Positions 6,085 to 13,764 of a stretch of 64,000 nucleotides of DNA are shown here, piece by piece (the first letter of the stretch is position 1; every line of letters begins with the position of its first letter). Below the pieces are notes generated by a model. The model saw nothing but the letters and a program-made list of their open reading frames with translations. It was not told where the DNA came from and made no database searches. The stretch is from an uncultured Eggerthellaceae bacterium (GTDB lineage Bacteria > Actinomycetota > Coriobacteriia > Coriobacteriales > Eggerthellaceae). The stretch lies in the NCBI GenBank assembly GCA_910588945.1, contig CAJUSF010000031.1, positions 1-64,000 of the forward strand. Direction: 5' to 3'. The position numbers and the translations under genes were made by a program.

Positions 6085-7202
6085 TGTTAAAAAGGAGATC
6101 TGTTATTGCTGCGCGCAATGCAATTCAGAAAAGCAAGCGATTTATTGACAGCAACTGGCCAAATTTCTTCGGCGCAGTAGATGAATGCTTTGAAACAAAA
6201 AGAAATGGCGGTAATTGGATTCATCCCGCCGGAACTAGCGAAAGAGAGACAGAAGAAGGCAAAGTGTTGTGCAGTATTCTTTTTGAGCAGTGTGTTAAAG
6301 ATTTTAGTCTTGATTATCAAAGGAATATGCATCCCGGTATTGCTTGGAAGAAACTCGTTCCTGTTGATCTTGCGCATTTGTGTTTGGCTTGGTCAAGATC
6401 TCCCGTAGTCCTCGAGTTTGATAAAAGACTCACAGAGGCTCTCCAAAGTTCGACGGTTGATCGTGGCGTTGATCTTTCGGAGTACCTGCGTAGGATGCCG
6501 TTCTCATGCTTTTTTGTTAGTTCGGAGCATCTTAGATTTCGTTGCACAAATCCAGATACAAAAACGAGAAAAGCGAAAGGTTTTTTTGTTGATTCGAGCT
6601 GGGCGCCTAATCCTTTGTGTAGGGACGGGATGGAGCAAAATCTAACAATAACGATATTGGGGAGCAACGATATAACTGTTCCTGTGGTCATACCTCTTTC
6701 TTGCATGAACTTTGATGAATTATGCAGGTTGATAGTAAGCGATTATATTCAAGCGATGGGTCGAAAGAAAACATCGGCACAACGCGATATGGAAGAAGAT
6801 ATGCGCACAATTTTGGGAATACTTCTATATGTTGCATCACAAGAGCCGGACATAGAGAGTATCATGAACGAAGAAGATGAGATCACAGAAAAGCGGTCTA
6901 ATTGCCGTGAAGCAAAAGACGTGAATTCAGACATGCATGTAGAGGTTCCAAGGGTATTCTATGTTGGAAAAAAAGTCGGTCCGAGTATTGCTTTTGATAA
7001 TGCCAACATACAGCAAGTTTCAGACTCTCGGAAAATGACACCGCATATTCGCCGTGCTCATTTCCATACGTATGTAATGGGTTCAAGAAAAGAAGGAACT
7101 CAAAAACGAGTACTGAAATGGTTGGAGCCTATGAGGATAAATATGGATAATAAGGTCGAACCAATTATCATGGTTCGAAAAGTTGATTCAGCGGATGATT
7201 AA
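6084..7202 (+). CDS. AcrVA2-family anti-CRISPR homologue
   Basis: A 372-residue protein whose C-terminal third follows AcrVA2, the Moraxella anti-CRISPR that lowers Cas12a levels. Landmarks occur in the same order: ILLYVASQEPDI for the LLWLCVAEPDI block, PRVFYVGKKVG for PFIYQIGERLG, PHIRRAHFHTY (from residue 320) for PHIRRGHWHGY, then KRVLKWLEPMRIN for the final FRVRW...FVN strand. The N-terminal part also keeps a MPFSCFFV segment like the family's LPDWCVYV. It is about 50 residues longer than AcrVA2. AcrVA2 homologues are known to be widespread outside Cas12a hosts, so the true target here may differ. It starts inside the stop codon of the upstream coiled-coil gene (TAATG, Shine-Dalgarno GGAAGAG). 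Assignment comes from remembered family motifs, not from a search. Confidence 0.7.
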   Translation: MLKRRSVIAARNAIQKSKRFIDSNWPNFFGAVDECFETKRNGGNWIHPAGTSERETEEGKVLCSILFEQCVKDFSLDYQRNMHPGIAWKKLVPVDLAHLCLAWSRSPVVLEFDKRLTEALQSSTVDRGVDLSEYLRRMPFSCFFVSSEHLRFRCTNPDTKTRKAKGFFVDSSWAPNPLCRDGMEQNLTITILGSNDITVPVVIPLSCMNFDELCRLIVSDYIQAMGRKKTSAQRDMEEDMRTILGILLYVASQEPDIESIMNEEDEITEKRSNCREAKDVNSDMHVEVPRVFYVGKKVGPSIAFDNANIQQVSDSRKMTPHIRRAHFHTYVMGSRKEGTQKRVLKWLEPMRINMDNKVEPIIMVRKVDSADD

Positions 7203-7698
7203 TTGGTGAGACAGGACGAGTATGGGACGGGTTTGTACTCATCTATGATGACTTGCTATTGACTCTCTCGGTGGATCAAAGATTGAATCATGTATGCCAA
7301 GAATAGCCCGAAAAGAAGCGAGATCTCGTTTTATCACGTTGTGCCGAGGTGTTTCAAGCAGGTCATCTCTGAATTCGAGACAGGGTCGGGTGTTTTGTAT
7401 CGTATAGTGAATAGGAATATTGCAAGACACGGGGTCGGAGTTATCCGATGGCGATTCGGTGGTTTTAGTTGCGAATTTAAATAATCGAGTAAACCAGATC
7501 GTGTGGGCGCTAGACGCAATAGGCGATGGGGAGTGTATAAAGATAAGTTGAGGCCAGCAATAAACTATAAGAGTTACGTATTTATCTCAATGCAGTGAAA
7601 ACTTTCCCCTGCGTGTTAAAAGATTATTGGACAAGATCATAAGTGATTTTAAAGTCGATAGATTATTGCTAAATAGCTAAGACTTTGAGCTTGTTGTA
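7203..7698. other. Non-coding remnant DNA
   Basis: Short open frames in several registers, none with a convincing start or recognisable product. The adjacent sequence is a decayed toxin, so this is probably eroded coding DNA of the same mobile element. Confidence 0.4.
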
Positions 7699-8117
7699 AT
7701 TGTCTTGACCCGAGTGAGATATTCGATCGTGGTATCACATAGAGGAAAGATAATCATTGAGGCTGATCTTAATGTTTGGCTTCATGAATTGAATACTGCA
7801 TAAGCGTTTGCCACGGCGGGTTATACGGTTGAATTTATATGAAGAAATGAGGCGCAACATACTAAAACATCAGACGTGATGATAGATGGAATGCAGTGGG
7901 GAATCAAATCTCCAACAGCCGACAATCTTAAAACAGTGGAAAGAAACTTAAAGCGAGGGCGGTGGCATTCTAAAAACATAATATTTGATTGTTGTCACGT
8001 GAGAAAATATCGGACGATGTTATCGAGCGTGAGGTTTGTAAACAAGCTTATGAACTAAAGGGCATCGATAGATTGCTTTATGTTAATAAGCGAGGATTTG
8101 TTGCTGATATTAAATGA
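7699..8117 (+). pseudogene. Broken CdiA-type tRNA nuclease domain
   Basis: Conceptual translation with corrections gives the C-terminal toxin domain of contact-dependent inhibition tRNases: a GKIIIEADLNVWLHEL start, AFATAGYTVEFI, then the nuclease core MIDGMQWGIKSP (a Asp...Lys motif of the PD-(D/E)XK type), TVERNLKRG, KNIIFD, and after a frameshift GIDRLLYVNKRGFVADIK. Damage includes in-frame stops at 7801-7803 and 7840-7842 and a frameshift around 8000-8013. In Gram-positive and actinobacterial genomes such domains are carried by polymorphic toxins and by phage or ICE proteins, which fits the neighbourhood. No intact immunity gene was recognised beside it. Confidence 0.65.
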
Positions 8118-8144
8118 AAGCACACTATAAATGATATGCGCAAA

Positions 8145-8183
8145 GCGCCGGAAAGGTACGTTAGCTACCTACTCCGGCGTTTT
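8145..8183 (+). terminator. Two-part stem-loop terminator
   Basis: An outer CGCCGGA/TCCGGCG stem (8146-8152 with 8173-8179) and an inner GGTA/TACC stem are followed by TTTT. It lies about 30 bp after the end of the broken tRNase, so it outlived the gene it served. Confidence 0.75.
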
Positions 8184-8345
8184 AGTTTTGCTAAATGAAT
8201 AGATGATAAATCACGCTCATGCCGGCTATACCATTTTCGCTTCACAAAGAGCGGATGCTTGAGTTTTCGTATTACCCTCAAAGAGTATCTGGAATAAACT
8301 GAAAGTCATCTTGACATTTTAAAGCTTTATCGGGGAGGGGCTCAC

Positions 8346-8568
8346 ATGAAGCTGCCATCGTTTCCGATGATCATATTCTGGGTTATGTATGCTGGTTGCT
8401 CCATTCATCGTGATGGCTGTAGCGCCCGTTACCCTTTTGTTGAACACACTCGAGATCCCCGTGCAGGTCGGGTTTGAAGGTCATGAGAATCGTATGATGC
8501 CCCCGAGCGATTTTCGGGCGCTTTCGCTCTGTATGTTTTTATGCAATGGACTAATGGCGTTTTGCTAA
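8346..8568 (+). pseudogene. Decayed copy of the small membrane protein at 10934
   Basis: It begins with an intact Shine-Dalgarno and an ATG coding MKLPSFPMIIFW, matching MKLPSPIMIAFW of the intact gene at 10934-11299. A frameshift near 8390 moves to a frame reading VAPFIVMAV, EIPVQVGFEG, MMPPSD and FLCNGLMAFC, again colinear with the intact gene (EIPMQVGFDG, TAPPSE, AFCNALTALC). A stop at 8566-8568 removes the last membrane helix. So this small membrane gene was duplicated and one copy was lost. Confidence 0.75.
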
Positions 8569-8770
8569 TGCATCGAGCGAATGAGATTGTATTTCAAATA
8601 CTTTAGATAGAACTGACGAGTGGATTCATTGGAGCCATTTTGGAAATCTGAAAATCCGCGCTCTCGCGAGAGGCTAGGAATCCCAGTTTAATCTAACCCA
8701 AAATTTCGAATTGATGCTTATCCATAGGTCAACTCTATCGCAAAACCCGATGAAGGACTTGTGCTGTTTT

Positions 8771-9070
8771 TCATCGCTCAACAGAATCATAATGAGTCCA
8801 CATGCTCAGAACTTTGACGATTCCTTCATATGTGGCGCCGTCAACACTAACGGGCTCCTTGATCACCTCATAGACAAAGCGGTGTTGTCTGTTTATTCTT
8901 CTTGAGAACATGCCCTCCAGATTTCCTACCAGCGGTTCAAAGGCGGGCGGGTAAGCAAAAGGATCGCCCGCTACAACTTCGATGAGTTGTTTTGCCTTTT
9001 GATCCAACCCTGCTGCTTTAAGTTTCTTTGCGTCTTTTGCCGCAATTTTTGTGAAAACCACTCGATACAT
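8771..9070 (-). CDS. yoeB: YoeB/Txe-family mRNA-interferase toxin
   Basis: A 99-residue RelE-superfamily toxin of the YoeB/Txe branch. It starts MYRVVFTKIAAKDAKKL, has the EPL-GNLEGMFSRRI core with the catalytic Arg, then QHRFVYEV, and ends with WTHYD, which supplies the His-Tyr pair of the YoeB active site. YoeB cuts mRNA in the ribosomal A site. Its ATG lies 4 bp behind the antitoxin stop codon, so the pair is coupled; the longer open frame (to 9121) overlaps the antitoxin and is unlikely. A 25-residue insertion before the final strand (around KEPVSVDGATYEG) makes it slightly longer than E. coli YoeB. Confidence 0.85.
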   Translation of the reverse strand: MYRVVFTKIAAKDAKKLKAAGLDQKAKQLIEVVAGDPFAYPPAFEPLVGNLEGMFSRRINRQHRFVYEVIKEPVSVDGATYEGIVKVLSMWTHYDSVER

Positions 9071-9074
9071 CGTA

Positions 9075-9326
9075 TTACCACTCGAGCTCGTCAGCATCGA
9101 TACAATCGGCAATGTTCTCATCGTGGGCTTTCATGAGCTTCTCTGTCATATCGGGCACGCTCATGATGTAAAGTGTTTCCTCGATGGCAGCCCAATCGTC
9201 TTCACCGACAAGAACAGCTCCTTTACCCTTTGAATTAGTAATGGCTATAGGTTTGCAGTCTTCATTCACTCTGTTTATGAGGTTGTAGATATCTTGACGT
9301 GCTGCGGTTGCTGTGACGCTTGTCAT
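9075..9326 (-). CDS. yefM: YefM/Phd-family antitoxin
   Basis: An 83-residue antitoxin. The N-terminal Phd/YefM DNA-binding fold reads TATAARQDIYNLINRVNED, followed by the PIAITNSKGKGAVLVGEDDW strand-helix unit, and an acidic C-terminal tail (DENIADCIDADELEW) that would wrap the toxin. It has a strong Shine-Dalgarno (AAGGAG) 7 bp ahead of ATG. The operator-like palindrome at 9359-9377 lies just upstream, consistent with autoregulation by the toxin-antitoxin complex. Confidence 0.88.
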   Translation of the reverse strand: MTSVTATAARQDIYNLINRVNEDCKPIAITNSKGKGAVLVGEDDWAAIEETLYIMSVPDMTEKLMKAHDENIADCIDADELEW

Positions 9327-9358
9327 GCTTTCTCCTTCAAATCGATAGGGCTATTTTA

Positions 9359-9377
9359 GCGTACGTAAAAACGTACG
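9359..9377. promoter_or_regulatory. Palindromic operator of the YefM-YoeB operon
   Basis: CGTACGT and ACGTACG arms around AAAA form a near-perfect palindrome 33 bp upstream of the antitoxin start. Phd/YefM proteins bind short palindromes with a central TGTACA-type core, and here the core is CGTACG. The site also lies 32 bp ahead of the divergent short frame at 9409. Confidence 0.6.
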
Positions 9378-9408
9378 TCAAATTGAGAGAGAAGCGAGGA
9401 GGGGGGGG

Positions 9409-9627
9409 ATGACTTCAGTTCGCTCGAGGATGGCAAATAATATGGTTATGTGCTCGATTCGACACGGTTCTTCTTCGTTGAGAAGCTATCCGAGACAGAC
9501 TTCAAAAATTAGCCTGCGCGTGCCAATGTGGTGTCGTGCATTCAGCTTGCAAAATCTTTTCAGGGCTACGTCTGATATGAATGCAGATGCGATTGCCAAG
9601 CGCATGCATGAAAAGACGTGGGAGTAA
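9409..9627 (+). CDS. Short reading frame of unknown status
   Basis: A 72-residue frame divergent from the antitoxin. Its ATG is preceded by GAGGA plus a run of eight G (9401-9408), giving an AGGAGG-like ribosome site at good distance. The product (Arg/Ser/Met-rich, ending NADAIAKRMHEKTWE) has no domain I recognise. The other two frames contain protein-like fragments interrupted by stops (for example FFFVEKLSETDFKN), so a decayed gene is as likely as a real small protein. Low confidence. Confidence 0.25.
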   Translation: MTSVRSRMANNMVMCSIRHGSSSLRSYPRQTSKISLRVPMWCRAFSLQNLFRATSDMNADAIAKRMHEKTWE

Positions 9628-9719
9628 TGCGTTAGAGGCAATCTGGAGATCAATAACCCCTTACCATTCCAACGCCGAAGCGCAGGGGAGGCGCGTGGTA
9701 GCCGTATAATTATCAGGTT

Positions 9720-10910
9720 ATGGAGAATCGGCTAACAGACATCAATCGCAAAGAGATCCCAGTGCTTGCAAGGCTTTTGCGAGAGCATTGGATGCTTGTT
9801 ATCGCCGCTACCGCAGCGCTTGCTTCTATGGTGGCTATTCCGCCCGATCAGGCCTATCTAGACTACTTTGATTGGGAGACCATTGGCTGTCTCTTCTGTG
9901 TGCTTGCAGTTGCAAACGCTTTGCGACGCATCGGTGCTTTTGATCGCATCGCACGTACAGTCATTGGGCTCAACCGTCAACCGCGCACCATTGCTGTCGC
10001 CATGATTACCGTAACAGCCCTGTTCTCAATGGCGTTCACCAATGACATCGCGCTGATCATCATGTTGCCACTTTCAGCATCGGTGCTCGTCGGTATGCGG
10101 CAGATCAATCTTTTGCCAACTGTGTTCGCCCTGCAGGCGCTTGCAGCAAATCTCTGCGGAATGATCACGCCGTTTGGCAACCCACAAAACCTCTACCTCT
10201 ACTCGCGCTATCAACTTGATCTAGGTGAGTTTTTCGGTGTTATGACACCACCATTCTTTGTCTCCTTTGTTGGTATTATGGCTGCAACATGGTTGCTAGC
10301 CTCCGGCATGAGCGCTCAAGTGCCGAGCGACGATGCAAGCGCGGTCTCAAGAATGCCGTTGGATAGTCGGCGCCTTTTGGCGTACGGCGTTCTCTTTTTC
10401 GTAGCGCTACTTGCCGTCTTTCGGGTGATTCCGTTTTTGACGGCCGTTGCCGTGGTTGCAATAGCGATTGCGATCAGCGACCGTAAAACGCTTGCCGAGA
10501 TCGACTACGCATTGCTTGCGACATTCCTATGCTTTTTCATCTTCGCGGGAAATGTGTCGCGCCTGCCATGGTTGGAGGACGCTCTGATACCTCTTATGAG
10601 TCAATGGGGATTGTTGACATCCGCGCTGACCAGCCAAGTTATTAGCAATGTGCCAGCAGCGGTCATTCTCTCGCATTTCACAGAAGGGTGGCAAGCTCTA
10701 CTTGTAGGTGTCAACATCGGGGGCGCAGGGACGTTTGTGGGCTCCCTTGCGAGCCTTATTGCAATCCGATATTTTAGCCTGTCGCAAAAGGTGTTTACTC
10801 CTTTACGCGAACCCGGCGCACCAACCATGGGTCGATTTCTTGTCAGATTTGGGTTTTTGAACGCAATCTTTTTCGTGGGATTGCTGTTGCTGTTTCAATT
10901 CGTGTTGTAA
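9720..10910 (+). CDS. ArsB/NhaD-type anion permease (SLC13/ion transporter superfamily)
   Basis: A 396-residue inner-membrane transporter with about ten hydrophobic helices. Family marks are the opening DWETIGCLFCVLAVANALRR region, FTNDIALIIMLPL in the first half and NLCGMITPFGNPQNLYL, the NP-containing re-entrant segment typical of the ion transporter superfamily; the second half repeats this as ISNVPAAVILS and NIGGAGTFVGSLASLIAIRY. Substrates in the superfamily range from arsenite and dicarboxylates to citrate and Na+/H+, so the substrate here is not assigned. It is followed 23 bp later by a small membrane protein on the same strand, probably one operon. Confidence 0.8.
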   Translation: MENRLTDINRKEIPVLARLLREHWMLVIAATAALASMVAIPPDQAYLDYFDWETIGCLFCVLAVANALRRIGAFDRIARTVIGLNRQPRTIAVAMITVTALFSMAFTNDIALIIMLPLSASVLVGMRQINLLPTVFALQALAANLCGMITPFGNPQNLYLYSRYQLDLGEFFGVMTPPFFVSFVGIMAATWLLASGMSAQVPSDDASAVSRMPLDSRRLLAYGVLFFVALLAVFRVIPFLTAVAVVAIAIAISDRKTLAEIDYALLATFLCFFIFAGNVSRLPWLEDALIPLMSQWGLLTSALTSQVISNVPAAVILSHFTEGWQALLVGVNIGGAGTFVGSLASLIAIRYFSLSQKVFTPLREPGAPTMGRFLVRFGFLNAIFFVGLLLLFQFVL

Positions 10911-10933
10911 GAATGTAAGAGGGGAGGAATCGC

Positions 10934-11299
10934 ATGAAGTTACCGTCACCTATCATGATTGCGTTTTGGGCATGCATGATTATTGTTCCTTTTGTGATTA
11001 CCGCCGTTGCGTTAGCGATACTTCCTCCCGATATAGTCGAGATACCTATGCAGGTTGGCTTTGACGGAAGCATAAACCGCACGGCACCGCCCAGCGAGCT
11101 TTGGCTTCTCTCGGCGATCATGGCGTTTTGCAATGCGTTGACGGCGCTGTGTTATTGCGCCAATGATTTTCTTTTTGCACACGGGCTCGTGAATGGTGTC
11201 AAGAAAAAATCGAACGCCTTAAAGGTATACGTCATTTGCGCAGTATTTCTCGTGATAGTGCAGGCGCTTTGTACTGCGTTCCTTCTCTCGTTGATATGA
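10934..11299 (+). CDS. Small membrane protein with DUF1648-like region
   Basis: A 121-residue protein with three hydrophobic segments: about residues 6-30, 50-72 and 97-119. The first loop, EIPMQVGFDGSINRTAPPSELW, resembles the conserved loop of DUF1648 (SdpI-type) proteins, where the residues after the first helix read IPxHxxxxGxxxxx. In SdpI this family gives immunity to a secreted killing factor; that role here is only a suggestion. It has a strong Shine-Dalgarno (GAGGAG) and lies 23 bp after the anion permease. A decayed paralogue lies at 8346-8568. Confidence 0.55.
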   Translation: MKLPSPIMIAFWACMIIVPFVITAVALAILPPDIVEIPMQVGFDGSINRTAPPSELWLLSAIMAFCNALTALCYCANDFLFAHGLVNGVKKKSNALKVYVICAVFLVIVQALCTAFLLSLI

Positions 11300-11395
11300 T
11301 CGAGAACAAAGAGCCTATCATGCAAGTGGCTGAAGCAAGAAGCGGAAAGCGACGAAAAGAATAAGTCAAATCCGTCGTCTTAAAAGGAGCACAAT

Positions 11396-11752
11396 ATGTC
11401 ATCCGGACTTTTTTCGATAGATATCACTAACCATAAATGGATCTGTGACAATCTCGATGATCCGCAGGATCTTTGTTCGCATGGTCATGTGACGCTTCGT
11501 TATGGAAGTAGGATTCTTGCCGAGGATGATGTGACCACAAGTGCTTCTGCTCTCATGTTGATGCGGTCATTAGAAAACGATCATGCTCCGAATCCGAAAG
11601 GATCTATTCAACTGCTGCCGTGCTGCGGACACACGATGTGGCCGCAAGAGAGCTCTAATGATGTGCTGCTATTGGGCTGTCCGAGTGGGATTGATCTAAT
11701 GAGAAAAGGCGATATAGATGCCGCTTATGCTTTTCAATTCTTGCGATTCTAA
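11396..11752 (+). CDS. Hypothetical protein
   Basis: A 118-residue soluble protein with an AAAAGGAG ribosome site. It begins FSIDITNHKWICDNLDDPQDLCSHGH and contains LPCCGHTMWP and LLGCPSGIDL segments, with five Cys and several His that could hold a metal. A large share of negatively charged and aromatic residues recalls small immunity-type proteins, but I do not recognise a family. It stands alone 28 bp upstream of the operator of the MqsR/MqsA pair. Confidence 0.6.
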   Translation: MSSGLFSIDITNHKWICDNLDDPQDLCSHGHVTLRYGSRILAEDDVTTSASALMLMRSLENDHAPNPKGSIQLLPCCGHTMWPQESSNDVLLLGCPSGIDLMRKGDIDAAYAFQFLRF

Positions 11753-11779
11753 TTTCCTTATGTATAAGAACTAGGAAAT

Positions 11780-11811
11780 CTCTTTTTGTAATCATATAAT
11801 TACAAAAAGAG
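11780..11811. promoter_or_regulatory. Perfect 13-bp palindrome, operator of the MqsR-MqsA operon
   Basis: CTCTTTTTGTAAT (11780-11792) is repeated in inverse form at 11799-11811 around a 6-nt spacer. Its right arm runs directly into the GAAAGG ribosome site of the toxin gene. MqsA-type antitoxins bind such palindromes through their helix-turn-helix and repress their own operon, and the position over the promoter fits that. Confidence 0.75.
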
Positions 11812-11823
11812 AAAGGCGAACAA

Positions 11824-12162
11824 CTGAAGCAAGAATCTCAAATATTATTGTTCTTAATTCATGCAAAGCATTTTGTGAGTCAAAACGGACTGATACTGAT
11901 AGAGAGGGAGCAAAGTCTTCAATTCTTGGCAGATAGAAACATGACGCTACATCAACTGGAAGAGCTAGTTCTCTCCCTATCCGTTTCGGACTGCGTTGAT
12001 GGCCCAGAACCCGATCGTGATCCTCGTTATTGCGAAAACTGGACTGTAGCGGAGTTTTCACCTATTCACGATGGGAAGAAGTTGTATCTAAAAATATCGA
12101 TAAGAGTGGATGCACAACGCTGTAAATGCCTCTCCGTTAAGTTGTTCAAAGAAAGAGTTTAA
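11824..12162 (+). CDS. MqsR-family toxin
   Basis: About 112 residues of the MqsR/GCU-type RNase family (RelE fold). Matching elements are the RNMTLHQLEELVLSLSVSDC helix, a GPEPDRD stretch and the WTVAEF...KLYLKISI strands with the conserved Tyr and Lys, ending CLSVKLFKE. These toxins cleave mRNA. Start choice: no ATG exists in frame. CTG at 11824 has a GAAAGG site 7 nt upstream and restores the N-terminal helix seen in the family (LKQESQILLFLIHAKHF); TTG at 11848 is the alternative but has no ribosome site. The stop is 4 bp ahead of the antitoxin ATG. Toxin-first order is the MqsRA arrangement. Confidence 0.75.
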   Translation: MKQESQILLFLIHAKHFVSQNGLILIEREQSLQFLADRNMTLHQLEELVLSLSVSDCVDGPEPDRDPRYCENWTVAEFSPIHDGKKLYLKISIRVDAQRCKCLSVKLFKERV

Positions 12163-12166
12163 GCTC

Positions 12167-13237
12167 ATGAAGACACTTCAAGCATACTGCCCTAATTGCG
12201 ATGATGAGGTTAAAGCATTTCTTAAGCCCAAAAAAGATGAACTTTTGATCCGTGGCGAAAGGATTGAATTTGACTCAAGCGTTCTTGAGTGTTCTGGATG
12301 TCATCAAATCATTGCAGATTCTAGGAGCGAAGAGCTTAATCTGCAGGGTGCTTATGATGAATACCGAAAAGGGCACGGGTTGCTTCTTCCAGTAGAAATC
12401 AAAAATATCAGAAAGAGAATTGGCTTATCTTTGAGGGAATTCAGCCGACTCTTGAATTTTGGGGAGCAGACCATTGCCAGGTATGAATCCGGCTCTATTC
12501 AGGATTCTTTGCATGACAACACGATCAGACTCGCGTCAACTCCTGAAGGGGTTCAGCGGCTTTTTATTCAAAACAAAAAGAATCTTTCCAATAGGACAAA
12601 GAAAAAGGTCGCAGAATACCTCGAGAAAGACTTGAGATCGTCTTTAGGATATCAAACGTATTTAGTTCCTTCGTTCTTTGACGCTGCTGCGCAAAAACCA
12701 ACGAAACGAAATGGTTATCGAGCGCTCGACGAAGAAAGGGTGCAGGCTTTGGTTGGCATTCTCGCATCGAAATGTCACGATTTCTATGTCACAAAGCTTC
12801 AGAAAGCCCTGTTCTTCTGTGACTTTTTATGTTTCGAAAGGCTAGGAAAATCATTAACAGGTTTGGAATACGTGCATGGCACTTATGGGCCGATGATCGA
12901 TCGTCGAGATGTCCTTATTCTTGAACTTGAGGACAATGGGGTGATCGAGCGGCGAGAACATGATTGCGGTGAGATCATTGTAGCTAAGAAGAGCTTTTTG
13001 AACGGGATGCCTAAAGATAAAGAGGAGTATTTTACTGATGATGAACAGGCGATAATCCTCGAAGTCATCCAATTCGTGAATTCATTTCCTACCGCGTCAC
13101 AGCTTTCGGATTATTCACATGAATTGAATTGTTGGAAGATTACTGCTCCTGGTAAGGTAATGAGTTATGAGTTAGGTGAGGACTCATTCAAAGAAGTAGA
13201 CCATGCGGTCAAGACCAGAATGAATCAGATACGGTAG
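12167..13237 (+). CDS. MqsA-type zinc/HTH antitoxin fused to a Panacea (SocA/DUF4065) domain
   Basis: A 356-residue protein in three blocks. Residues 1-60 hold a zinc finger of the YgiT/MqsA type (CPNC near the start, CSGC about 35 residues later), which in MqsA contacts the toxin. Residues about 73-140 form an XRE helix-turn-helix (IRKRIGLSLREFSRLLNFGEQTIARYESG). Residues about 195-350 are a Panacea domain (FYVTKLQKALFFCDFL, GLEYVHGTYGPM). Panacea domains are a known hyper-promiscuous antitoxin module, so this protein carries two potential toxin-neutralising parts. The ATG at 12167 follows the toxin stop. It probably represses the operon through the palindrome at 11780-11811. It ends 9 bp from the convergent msrA. 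Confidence 0.85.
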   Translation: MKTLQAYCPNCDDEVKAFLKPKKDELLIRGERIEFDSSVLECSGCHQIIADSRSEELNLQGAYDEYRKGHGLLLPVEIKNIRKRIGLSLREFSRLLNFGEQTIARYESGSIQDSLHDNTIRLASTPEGVQRLFIQNKKNLSNRTKKKVAEYLEKDLRSSLGYQTYLVPSFFDAAAQKPTKRNGYRALDEERVQALVGILASKCHDFYVTKLQKALFFCDFLCFERLGKSLTGLEYVHGTYGPMIDRRDVLILELEDNGVIERREHDCGEIIVAKKSFLNGMPKDKEEYFTDDEQAIILEVIQFVNSFPTASQLSDYSHELNCWKITAPGKVMSYELGEDSFKEVDHAVKTRMNQIR

Positions 13238-13245
13238 ACGGAAAA

Positions 13246-13764
13246 TTAAAGATCATTCTCCTGCACGAATTGGCGGGCATCGCGAAGGTCGACATGACAG
13301 TATCCCATGGGATTTTTGTCCAGGTAGTCCTGATGGTAATTCTCAGCAGGGTAGAAGTTCTTCAAAGGCATCAGCTCAACGCAAGGCTGTTGCAGTTGCG
13401 CGTCGCCTTGCGCAAGATCGGCTAGAGCCGAACGCGCGACGTGTTCGTCCTTGGGATCAACCCAATAGATTCCTGCGCGATATTGCGTCCCACGATCGTT
13501 TCCCTGTCTGTTGAGCGAATAGGGATCGATAGTTCGCAGATATGCCTTCAAGAGAAGTGAAAGCGGCAGTCTGTCGGCATCGTAGATCACCTTGACCGCT
13601 CCGGCGGCACAGGTTTCACCCGAGCAGACATCCTCATAAGTCGGCTCGTCGACGATGGAATTCGCGTATCCAACTTCTGTGTCCACGATGCCGGGGAGCT
13701 TCTTAATATAGGCCTCAGTGCCCCAAAAGCAACCCCCGGCCAGATATACCTCGCGAAGATCCAT
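13246..13764 (-). CDS. msrA: Peptide methionine sulfoxide reductase MsrA
   Basis: A 172-residue cytosolic enzyme that reduces methionine-S-sulfoxide in proteins. The catalytic GCFWGTEA motif is at residues 11-18 (nucleophile Cys12), followed by GYANSIVDEPTYEDVCSGETCAA, the substrate region DRGTQYRAGIY and the C-terminal ENYHQDYL. No fused MsrB domain is present. The start at 13764 has an AAGGAG ribosome site; an upstream ATG at 13797 lacks one. Confidence 0.92.
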   Translation of the reverse strand: MDLREVYLAGGCFWGTEAYIKKLPGIVDTEVGYANSIVDEPTYEDVCSGETCAAGAVKVIYDADRLPLSLLLKAYLRTIDPYSLNRQGNDRGTQYRAGIYWVDPKDEHVARSALADLAQGDAQLQQPCVELMPLKNFYPAENYHQDYLDKNPMGYCHVDLRDARQFVQENDL

